A stretch of 5,425 nucleotides of DNA from Syntrophomonadaceae bacterium (GTDB lineage Bacteria; Bacillota_D; Dethiobacteria; DTU022; PWGO01), in assembly GCA_003554535.1 (NCBI GenBank), contig PWGT01000066.1, positions 1 to 5,425 on the forward strand. The letters run 5' to 3'. Below, one piece after another: positions 1 through 3,579 of this stretch. The translations under genes and the position numbers were made by a program. Position 1 is the first letter of the stretch. The number at the start of each line of letters is the position of its first letter. The notes under the pieces are model-generated. The model had not been told where the DNA came from. It did no database searches and was given only the letters and a program-made list of their open reading frames with translations.

Positions 1-640
1 GCCAAACTTCGGCCACCACGTGACCCGCAGCCGAACGAGCTGTAGCTGCGTGCCTGGTCTTGAGGCCTACCACCCGCGCCGGCATATCCATAGCCTGGGC
101 CGCACCTGCCATGACCACGCTGTACTCCACACACCGGAAACTGGCCCCGTCTTCCGCCTCCTTAAGAATCACCAGAGGGTTTGGCGAGGAAGGCTTGTTC
201 GAACCCGAGTGGCTCCACCGGCTGTTGACCCACCCCGCCAGGGCCGCCACCTGCTCAAACTCATCATCAATGTCTCCGATTACATCATCCAGCTCATACT
301 CGGCGCGCAGCTGAGCCGGACCCGGATCGTCCGGGCTGTGATATAGCAACAGACTCTGCTCCCCGTCACCCGCTCCTGCCCACTGAACGTGCGGGACCAC
401 CATGAAGGGACCGGCGATCAAAATGAGGGCCAACGACAGCGTTACAACCACTCCCAACGCTGCCCACCCGCAAAGGTATCCCATCACCAGCAGGATGATA
501 CCTATGGCGATGTAAGCGTACGTACTACCGAAATAGCTGATCCCGAACAGGAAGAGCAGGATACATCCCGCAATTGCTAGCGCCGGAAGACCGAAGCGAA
601 CAGTCGGGTGCTTCTCAAGCATTTCGATTATATTTTTCAT
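1..640 (-). CDS. Membrane-anchored transglutaminase-like protein, 5' part (C-terminus beyond window)
   Basis: The minus-strand frame is open from an ATG at 640-638 to the left edge, giving 213 residues. Residues 1-15 are a short, probably cytoplasmic tail. Three hydrophobic segments follow at about 16-38, 41-57 and 61-82, and then a soluble region from about residue 90. The C-terminal part carries the transglutaminase-like core: Cys170 in GASFRCVEYSVVMAG, the following helix with MPARVVGLK, and His207 in GHVVAEVW. This is the Cys and His of the papain-like triad at the usual spacing of about 37 residues. The Asp would lie outside the window. Members of this superfamily (PF01841) act as transglutaminases, amidases or proteases, and the substrate here cannot be told. 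GAGGTG at 656-651 lies 10 nt before the ATG and supports this start. The gene is visibly more GC-rich than the AT-rich DNA to its right. Plus-strand frames over this region are antisense shadows. Confidence 0.85.
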   Translation of the reverse strand, partial: MKNIIEMLEKHPTVRFGLPALAIAGCILLFLFGISYFGSTYAYIAIGIILLVMGYLCGWAALGVVVTLSLALILIAGPFMVVPHVQWAGAGDGEQSLLLYHSPDDPGPAQLRAEYELDDVIGDIDDEFEQVAALAGWVNSRWSHSGSNKPSSPNPLVILKEAEDGASFRCVEYSVVMAGAAQAMDMPARVVGLKTRHAATARSAAGHVVAEVW

Positions 641-711
641 TGACTCTGTTCACCTCACAAAAGATAGAAATTTATCTTAATAAACTAGCTCCATAAATTA
701 TCAACTAAATA

Positions 712-736
712 GCCTGCTCGGGTTCACCAAGCAGGC
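712..736. other. GC-rich hairpin of unknown role upstream of the transglutaminase-like gene
   Basis: GCCTGCT (712-718) pairs perfectly with AGCAGGC (730-736) around an 11-nt loop. It stands out in a very AT-rich background, about 70 nt upstream of the minus-strand start codon at 640. Neither side carries a convincing T-run, so it is not a standard terminator. I compared it by eye with fluoride, c-di-GMP, preQ1, SAM and T-box signatures and found no match. Confidence 0.4.
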
Positions 737-840
737 ATCACCTTAAGGCACCAAATTATCCTTTTTGGGCAACCGTATGATTTTGTATATTTGATATTAA
801 ACCTTCCGATTTTTATCTCTCTTGTTTATTTATGTTAATT

Positions 841-877
841 ATACCGAGTAATATCACCACTAGCAACGGTATTTTTC
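841..877 (+). terminator. Weak terminator-like inverted repeat
   Basis: ATACCG (841-846) and CGGTAT (867-872) form a 6-bp stem with a 20-nt loop, followed on the plus strand by TTTTC. The long loop and short stem make termination doubtful, and no plus-strand gene ends here. Confidence 0.2.
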
Positions 878-977
878 AAATTAAAGATATATATTTTGAT
901 ACAAGTTAAATAAAGTATACTTGCTACATATTTTGCATACATACTCCTTAATTCTAGCTTTAGCAATTACTTATGTG

Positions 978-1009
978 TGTGACAGTGGGGACGGGGCAAT
1001 TTTGTCACA
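978..1009. repeat. REP-like hairpin, GTGACA...TGTCAC with GGGGACGG core
   Basis: TGTGACA (978-984) pairs perfectly with TGTCACA (1003-1009). Between them lies a G-rich strand, tggggacgggg (986-996). The design of short palindromic arms around a GGGGACGG-type core is what I associate with REP elements mobilised by RAYT (IS200-like Y1) transposases in Clostridia. The hairpin near 5106-5168 has a related core (GGGAGACGG). No RAYT gene is present in this window. The family assignment is from memory and was not searched. Confidence 0.5.
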
Positions 1010-1030
1010 TAACATAACTCATCACTCAGC

Positions 1031-1050
1031 AGTCAAGCCTTGCCCCCCAA
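1031..1050 (+). repeat. Diverged copy of the TCAAGACCTGCCCCC REP-like motif
   Basis: The segment tcaagccttgccccccaa matches the motif tcaagacctgcccccaa at 1636-1652 with small differences and in the same orientation. The similarity is short and degenerate. It is listed because it lies beside the hairpin at 978-1009 and could mark the other end of the repeat-bounded block that reaches 1715. Confidence 0.3.
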
Positions 1051-1122
1051 CTTAAACTTCCCTGGTTTTGCAGCACATCTAACAGGAACTATCATCCAAT
1101 TTTATTGACCGATCACATCCCA

Positions 1123-1392
1123 CTAAGCAAACAACTCCGCATTGGGAAGGGCGGCAACCTCATTTTCATCCAGTAACCGCTTCAAAGAATAGTGCAACCG
1201 GTCGAAGAGGGTGGTCTCCAGGGAACCTTCAAAAGCTTCCCCTTTCTCCTCCAGATTGATAATCATGGCCTCAAACTCAACGGTGTAGGGAGTACATTGA
1301 TAGCGAAAACGCTTCTTGCGGAATTCCTCAATAGAACTGACGTGCCGCACGGCAAGAAAAACCGCCCCCTCTACTACCCGATGGAAAATCAA
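1123..1392 (-). CDS. Unrecognised 89-residue protein or C-terminal gene fragment
   Basis: The open frame of 89 codons ends in TAG at 1125-1123. Its only usable initiator near the 5' end is TTG at 1392-1390, preceded 9 nt upstream by an in-frame TAA. I see no ribosome binding site before it. The protein is rich in Glu, Leu and Phe, with a central stretch CTPYTVEFEAMIINLEEKG (residues 33-51) and an amphipathic tail FDRLHYSLKRLLDENEV (63-79). I see no signal peptide or membrane segment. The composition is protein-like and the DNA is more GC-rich than its AT-rich flanks, so the frame was probably coding at some time. I do not recognise the family. The missing ATG and binding site, and the small-gene remnants just upstream, suggest it may be the tail of a longer broken gene. 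A TATAAT on the minus strand at 1444-1439 could serve as a -10 box. The long plus-strand frame across it is a shadow. Confidence 0.45.
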   Translation of the reverse strand: MIFHRVVEGAVFLAVRHVSSIEEFRKKRFRYQCTPYTVEFEAMIINLEEKGEAFEGSLETTLFDRLHYSLKRLLDENEVAALPNAELFA

Positions 1393-1510
1393 TCTGTAAC
1401 CTTAATAGCCACGCTATCTCAATTTAATAATTCTGTCAATTATACAATAAACTCTGTATATAATCTCCCTCCGGCATTATTATGCAGATGCCACTTTTTG
1501 TCTTACCTCC

Positions 1511-1605
1511 TTAGATCAATGCCTCTAACACTTCTTGGCCAGGTAAGTTTCGGCTTTCACCATAGCAGTAATTATGTCGTATATTTTTTCAGGGCTTTTT
1601 TTCAT
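1511..1605 (-). pseudogene. Possible decayed small gene followed by a coupled ribosome binding site
   Basis: On the minus strand ATG at 1605-1603 opens a 26-codon frame (MKKSPEKIYDIITAMVKAET..., stop at 1527-1525). Shifting frame near its end continues it as PGQEVLEALI and a TAA at 1513-1511. The two parts together look like one small helical protein broken by a single indel. AAGGAGGT (1512-1505) overlaps that stop in the way of a translationally coupled gene pair. The frame after it closes within a few codons, so the second gene would also be damaged; the 89-codon frame further on could be its remains. No ribosome binding site is clear before the ATG. No family is recognised. Confidence 0.3.
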
Positions 1606-1623
1606 GCTTTAAGGATTCTATAA

Positions 1624-1648
1624 AAAAGTTATATTTCAAGACCTGCCC
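1624..1648 (+). repeat. REP-like direct repeat, copy 1
   Basis: AAAAGTTATATTTCAAGACC followed by TGCCC. It matches copy 2, which starts 67 bp downstream, with two mismatches in 25 positions (A1631 against T1698 and C1646 against A1713). On the minus strand it reads GGGCAGGTCTTGAAAT, a form I associate with widely scattered REP-like repeats (GGGGTCAGGTCTTGA). Confidence 0.65.
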
Positions 1649-1690
1649 CCAATCCCTCTTATTAATTGCCTAAATCGGCCAGAGAGATTG

Positions 1691-1715
1691 AAAAGTTTTA
1701 TTTCAAGACCTGACC
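1691..1715 (+). repeat. REP-like direct repeat, copy 2
   Basis: AAAAGTTTTATTTCAAGACC followed by TGACC, in the same orientation as copy 1. It ends just before the palindrome and promoter of the DUF2283 module, so the repeat may mark the edge of that module. A longer plus-strand frame starting at 1688 would read through this repeat, which argues against that start. Confidence 0.65.
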
Positions 1716-1720
1716 TTTTA

Positions 1721-1732
1721 TTTTCCGGAAAA
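1721..1732. promoter_or_regulatory. Perfect 12-bp palindrome upstream of the DUF2283-module promoter
   Basis: TTTTCCGGAAAA is perfectly self-complementary. Its centre lies about 36 bp upstream of the centre of the -10 box at 1760-1765, just upstream of where a -35 box would sit. It could be a protein-binding site, but a short AT-flanked palindrome can also occur by chance. Confidence 0.35.
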
Positions 1733-1749
1733 AGCAAAACATATAACAG

Positions 1750-1771
1750 ATGTATATGGTATAATATACAT
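1750..1771 (+). promoter_or_regulatory. Extended -10 promoter inside a perfect inverted repeat (candidate autorepression operator)
   Basis: TGGTATAAT at 1757-1765 is a perfect extended -10 element (TGnTATAAT). No good -35 box is visible near 1737-1742, as expected for extended -10 promoters. The same DNA carries ATGTATA (1750-1756) and TATACAT (1765-1771), a perfect 7-bp inverted repeat with an 8-nt spacer that encloses the -10 box. A dimer bound there would block RNA polymerase. The predicted transcription start, about 7 nt after the -10 box, falls on or next to the ATG at 1772, so the first gene may be translated from a leaderless mRNA. The sequence elements are direct observation; repression is inference. 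Confidence 0.65.
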
Positions 1772-2015
1772 ATGGCAAATTATAAGTATACTTCTTATTT
1801 TGAAAATGAAGTACTGCGTAAACGCCCTTACTTGCTAAAAGAATGGTGTATTAAAGTGATAGAAAATCCGATTGCTTTAGAATATCAAGATAATAATCGT
1901 ATTCGGTTTTGGGGTGAGGTTGATGAAGATAGAAGGAAAGATACTAGGAGTTGTTACTCTAAAAGATAAAATAACTATACATAACGCTTTCCCTGATAGG
2001 AGGTTTAAACGATGA
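1772..2015 (+). pseudogene. Small DUF2283-partner protein, frameshifted
   Basis: From ATG 1772 the frame reads MANYKYTSYFENEVLRKRPY..., with NRIRFWGEVDED at residues 42-53. It then goes out of frame and stops at 1967-1969. Reading on from 1932 in the next frame gives EGKILGVVTLKDKITIHNAF, then PDRRFKR and TGA at 2013-2015. The joined product is about 80 residues. It matches a small family I know as a recurrent upstream neighbour of DUF2283 genes (FE.EVLRKRPY, RIR.WG, VVTL.D...HNAF.DR). One extra base near 1931 explains the break. The restored stop overlaps the DUF2283 start as ATGA (2012-2015), the coupling expected of an intact operon, which supports the restored frame. No ribosome binding site precedes the ATG, in keeping with a leaderless start. 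Function is unknown; a toxin-antitoxin-like role is inferred only from layout. Sequencing error, recent inactivation and programmed +1 shift are all possible. Confidence 0.75.
1998..2003 (+). promoter_or_regulatory. Ribosome binding site of the DUF2283 gene
   Basis: AGGAGG with an 8-nt spacer to ATG 2012. It lies inside the restored 3' end of the upstream gene, where it encodes the arginine pair of PDRRFKR. It fixes the DUF2283 start and contrasts with the absence of such a site before the first gene. Confidence 0.85.
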
Positions 2016-2230
2016 AGCTTAATTACTATGCTGATACTGATTCATTGTATTTTGATTTTTCGGAGAAGGCTAGTGCAGAAACAAAAGAAATCACTGCAGG
2101 GGTTAATATTGATTTTGATGAATCAGGGGAAATAGTAGGGATTGATATAGATAATGCCAGTAAAAAACTCGATCTTGATGAATTCAAAATAAGTAAAATT
2201 CCTGCTCTTATCCATAAAGAGATGTCATAA
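2012..2230 (+). CDS. DUF2283 family protein
   Basis: 72 residues, complete. The family pattern is clear: an N-terminal strand NYYADTDSLYFDFS (residues 4-17), a Glu/Lys-rich turn, then VNIDFDESGEIVGIDI (31-46) followed by NAS. This is the typical DUF2283 (PF10049) sequence, in which members start with a tyrosine/aspartate motif and have a D-G/E-IVGI-I core. Residues 51-72 form a short tail beyond the core (LDLDEFKISKIPALIHKE). The biochemical function of the family is not established. Its genes are often small, mobile and paired with another small gene, here the frameshifted one immediately upstream, with which it shares an ATGA overlap. Its last two codon positions (TCA TAA, 2225-2230) overlap the end of the convergent PIN toxin gene. 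The minus-strand frame over 2026-2253 is a shadow. Confidence 0.88.
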   Translation: MKLNYYADTDSLYFDFSEKASAETKEITAGVNIDFDESGEIVGIDIDNASKKLDLDEFKISKIPALIHKEMS

Positions 2231-2638
2231 AGGAACGGACCTGTTAAAACCATCTATTTTATCAAAATCCCGATCATAGGAATATATTACCTCTTGCCCG
2301 CTTGTTAGCATGCTAGCTGCAACAAATGCGTCTGTCCAATCAATATTTTTTTCTATATAAATATCAAAAGCCTGCCTGATGATGGACTTACTATTGCAAC
2401 GCATACCCTTTAAGCCAACAACCGGGAGAAGGAGTTCACGTATTTCGGCTTTGGAGACTCTATAAAATTTCTCAAGTGTCCACACAATATCAGTTAAAAT
2501 GATATCTGGTAGATAAACCTGTTCCCTGTTTTCTTCTACCCTAAGCAACAGCATTTCACAATCCCGGGCCATTTCTGGCTCATCATTGGTAAGAAAGCGG
2601 AGGACTATATTAGCATCTATTATCGGACTTTTTTTCAT
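2225..2638 (-). CDS. vapC: PIN-domain ribonuclease toxin, VapC type
   Basis: 137 residues, normal for a single-domain PIN toxin. Such toxins are metal-dependent ribonucleases, typically cutting tRNA or rRNA, held inactive by the cognate antitoxin. The acidic motifs are in place: Asp8 in IIDANIVLRFL, Asp50 in LTDIVWTLEKFY, Asp103 in DWTDAFVAA and Asp122 in YSYDRDFDKI. Where relatives usually have Glu (A-E-L-V-W), this one has Asp50, a conservative change that keeps the acidic group. ATG 2638 is preceded by GGAGGA (2652-2647) with an 8-nt spacer. The first 29 nt overlap the end of the antitoxin gene in another frame, so the two are translationally coupled. The gene ends at 2225, overlapping the convergent DUF2283 gene by 6 bp with no terminator between them. 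The target RNA cannot be predicted. Confidence 0.92.
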   Translation of the reverse strand: MKKSPIIDANIVLRFLTNDEPEMARDCEMLLLRVEENREQVYLPDIILTDIVWTLEKFYRVSKAEIRELLLPVVGLKGMRCNSKSIIRQAFDIYIEKNIDWTDAFVAASMLTSGQEVIYSYDRDFDKIDGFNRSVPL

Positions 2639-2870
2639 TAGCTAATTCCTCCATTGCCTGATTTCTGGCATTTTTAAAATCTTGCTTGCCTTTAACCGAA
2701 ACAGCCCCTTTTAATTTCCTTATACCTTCTTCCTGAGGAATAATTTTATAAACTCCTTGCTCTTCCTCTGCTATTTGAACAAAAGAACCGGATTGAATGC
2801 CTAGCTTTTTCCTTACTTCAGCAGGCAAAGTAATTTGGCCTTTTTCTGAAACTTTAACGTAATATGACAC
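2610..2870 (-). CDS. vapB: AbrB/SpoVT-fold antitoxin, VapB type
   Basis: 86 residues. Residues 4-48 are a swapped-hairpin AbrB domain with the hallmark VSEKGQITLPAEVRKKLGI and then a GSFVQIAEE strand; such proteins bind DNA as dimers. Residues 50-86 form a charged, helical tail (FKNARNQAMEELANEKK) of the kind that wraps the PIN toxin and blocks its active site. The start is GTG at 2870, chosen because AAGGAAG (2884-2878) lies 7 nt upstream and the first residues complete the domain. It is the first gene of the operon, the usual antitoxin-first order, and overlaps the toxin gene by 29 nt. By analogy with the family it should repress its own promoter, and that promoter carries matching repeated sites. 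Confidence 0.92.
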   Translation of the reverse strand: MSYYVKVSEKGQITLPAEVRKKLGIQSGSFVQIAEEEQGVYKIIPQEEGIRKLKGAVSVKGKQDFKNARNQAMEELANEKKSDNRC

Positions 2871-2883
2871 TATTTCACTTCCT

Positions 2884-2942
2884 TTACTTTCAATTTAAAG
2901 TAATGCTTAATTAACACTATTATAACATGCATTTTAAAGTAA
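2884..2942 (-). promoter_or_regulatory. Promoter and candidate operator of the AbrB/PIN operon
   Basis: Reading the minus strand, TGTTATAAT (2927-2919) is a perfect extended -10 box, which puts the transcript start near 2912 and gives a leader of about 42 nt. Three copies of one 7-mer bracket it: AAAGTAA on the plus strand at 2936-2942 and 2897-2903, and its complement TTACTTT at 2884-2890. The last two make a perfect 7-bp inverted repeat with a 6-nt spacer. The two direct copies extend to an identical 10-mer, TTTAAAGTAA (2894-2903 and 2933-2942), 39 bp apart. This is the arrangement expected for cooperative autorepression by the antitoxin or toxin-antitoxin complex. A clear -35 box is missing. 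Confidence 0.65.
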
Positions 2943-3058
2943 AGAAATAGCTGTATTTACGCGGGGAGTACGGCTTAAATAGCCGCCGGAGGTCTCTTTC
3001 TATTTATTACCCCCGTTTACCTACTAAAATTATACACACCCTTTACGAAGTGTATATG
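2943..3058. other. Non-coding segment with two hairpins
   Basis: No gene was found. CGGCT/AGCCG (2971-2985) is a 5-bp hairpin in a short GC-rich patch. TATACAC (3031-3037) and GTGTATA (3050-3056) form a 7-bp stem with a 12-nt loop. On the minus strand the second stem is followed by ATTTT, so it could act as a weak terminator behind the DUF2779 remnant, but the T-run is poor. Confidence 0.35.
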
Positions 3059-3271
3059 CTTTCTTCTTTGCTCTTTCTCTTCTTTGGAAATTTGAGGGTC
3101 GAAGGTTACTTATTTATATTCCCGCATAGCAGCCGAGCCGTCGTTTACTTCCAGGTCATCATATCCCATTCCCGTTAAGGAAAGTAGCGCAGCTTTTAAT
3201 GAAGTACTTCCATTTTGGTCAGGATCATAGTATGATAAATCTTTAAAAAGATCATGCAAATCCCTTTTTGA
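3059..3271 (-). pseudogene. Remnant of a DUF2779 family protein, C-terminal part
   Basis: The minus-strand frame from 3271 reads RDLHDLFKDLSYYDPDQNG, then STSLKAALLSLTGMGYDDLE and VNDGSAAMREYK, with a TAA at 3112-3110. This is the signature of the C-terminal DUF2779 domain (PF11074): a D-L-x-D-L start, a Y-x-P-x-Q-x-G-S-x-S-(L/I)-K block, (L)TG-x-x-Y and the DG-x-x-A motif. After the stop the same frame still reads family-like sequence, VTFDPQISKEEKEQRRK, so a stop has been created inside the old gene. The expected Y-C-x-x-D-T ending is absent, and everything upstream of about 3271 is lost (in-frame TGA at 3274-3272). Full-length members are several hundred residues long and have nuclease-like, RecB/exonuclease-related domains. 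Not functional as it stands. Confidence 0.75.
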
Positions 3272-3300
3272 TCAACACAAACCCCTATGAGTATAAACAC

Positions 3301-3326
3301 TGCAAGTGATATGTGCAAGTGATATG
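3301..3326. repeat. Perfect 13-bp tandem duplication
   Basis: TGCAAGTGATATG occurs twice back to back (3301-3313 and 3314-3326) without a mismatch. It sits about 30 bp outside the point where the DUF2779 remnant loses its reading frame. It may be a replication-slippage scar or a duplicated target or repair junction. Confidence 0.8.
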
Positions 3327-3475
3327 TTGCGGTTGACTAAAAAACCTGCTATTATTCATAAAAAAATCTGGCAAAGTGAGTAATATCAAGTAAATCGAAC
3401 TTTGTTAGCCCCAAATTCCAGGGATGCTGTCTCCAATGAGAAAGAACTATAAATTGGGGTATGGGGGTGGTGCAA

Positions 3476-3556
3476 TCAGCCTTCTTTTATTAAAGACTTA
3501 GGAAGTAGATCTGTAAGTGCTGCGAGCAGTCGCCAAGCTTCTGTTTTGGTAAATCT
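3476..3556 (-). pseudogene. Possible coding remnant, 26 codons
   Basis: The minus-strand frame between TAA (3559-3557) and TGA (3478-3476) reads RFTKTEAWRLLAALTDLLPK and then SLIKEG. It has no start codon of its own, but the amphipathic, protein-like composition is unusual for random DNA of this base content. It resembles the tail of a larger helical protein, perhaps a transposase C-terminus, but I do not recognise the family. It ends in the leader of the transporter gene and may be the relic of a gene removed during rearrangement. Confidence 0.2.
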
Positions 3557-3564
3557 TTAAAATT

Positions 3565-3570
3565 AGGAGG
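3565..3570 (+). promoter_or_regulatory. Ribosome binding site deciding the TTG start of the transporter
   Basis: AGGAGG lies 9 nt before TTG 3580, the ideal distance. The GTG at 3570 overlaps this site and opens a different frame of 67 codons without family resemblance, so it is rejected as a start. Confidence 0.85.
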
Positions 3571-3579
3571 TGGCAAAAA

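Larger units (their letters stand above)
661..1122. other. AT-rich non-coding region with hairpins and REP-like repeats
   Basis: No credible coding frame was found on either strand. The stretch holds a 6-bp AAGATA/TATCTT hairpin (661-678) in the leader of the transglutaminase-like gene, a GC-rich hairpin (712-736) and a weak ATACCG/CGGTAT inverted repeat (841-872) followed by TTTT on the plus strand. It also holds a REP-like hairpin (978-1009) and a diverged REP-like motif (1031-1050). The rest, roughly 740-970, is featureless A+T-rich DNA. Confidence 0.6.
3275..3564. other. Leader region of the transporter gene, mostly non-coding
   Basis: No intact gene was found. It contains a 13-bp tandem duplication (3301-3326), a TTGACT at 3333-3338 with a poor TCATAA at a 17-nt spacing as a weak candidate promoter, and a CCCCAA/TTGGGG pair (3409-3414 and 3454-3459) with a 39-nt loop. 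A short minus-strand coding-like remnant lies at 3476-3556. No riboswitch signature was recognised ahead of the transporter. Confidence 0.45.

Noticed and set aside
20..346. Open plus-strand frames in 20-346, 60-314 and 389-580
   Set aside because: They are antisense to the transglutaminase-like gene, arise from its high GC content and carry no family signature.
712..800. Possible fluoride or other known riboswitch upstream of the transglutaminase-like gene
   Set aside because: GGTGATG on the minus strand recalls the fluoride motif, but the pseudoknot partners and CTGATG element are missing.
1192..1623. Plus-strand frame of 143 codons
   Set aside because: Half is antisense to the more protein-like 89-codon frame and half is AT-rich low-complexity sequence; it has no ribosome binding site and no recognisable motif.
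1688..1771. Earlier ATG at 1688 for the DUF2283 partner gene
   Set aside because: It would translate a REP-like repeat, the palindrome and the promoter. Family similarity begins just after ATG 1772.
2026..2253. Minus-strand frame of 75 codons opposite the DUF2283 gene
   Set aside because: It is a shadow of a clear family member, with serine/isoleucine-rich composition and no motif.
2963..2973. GGGGAGTACGG, identical to a short conserved 16S rRNA stretch
   Set aside because: The match stops after 11 bases and the flanks are unrelated to rRNA, so it is a coincidence.
3333..3420. Possible insertion-sequence end (runs of A/T with CTGGCAAAGT)
   Set aside because: It felt familiar, but I could find neither a matching inverted terminal repeat nor a transposase.
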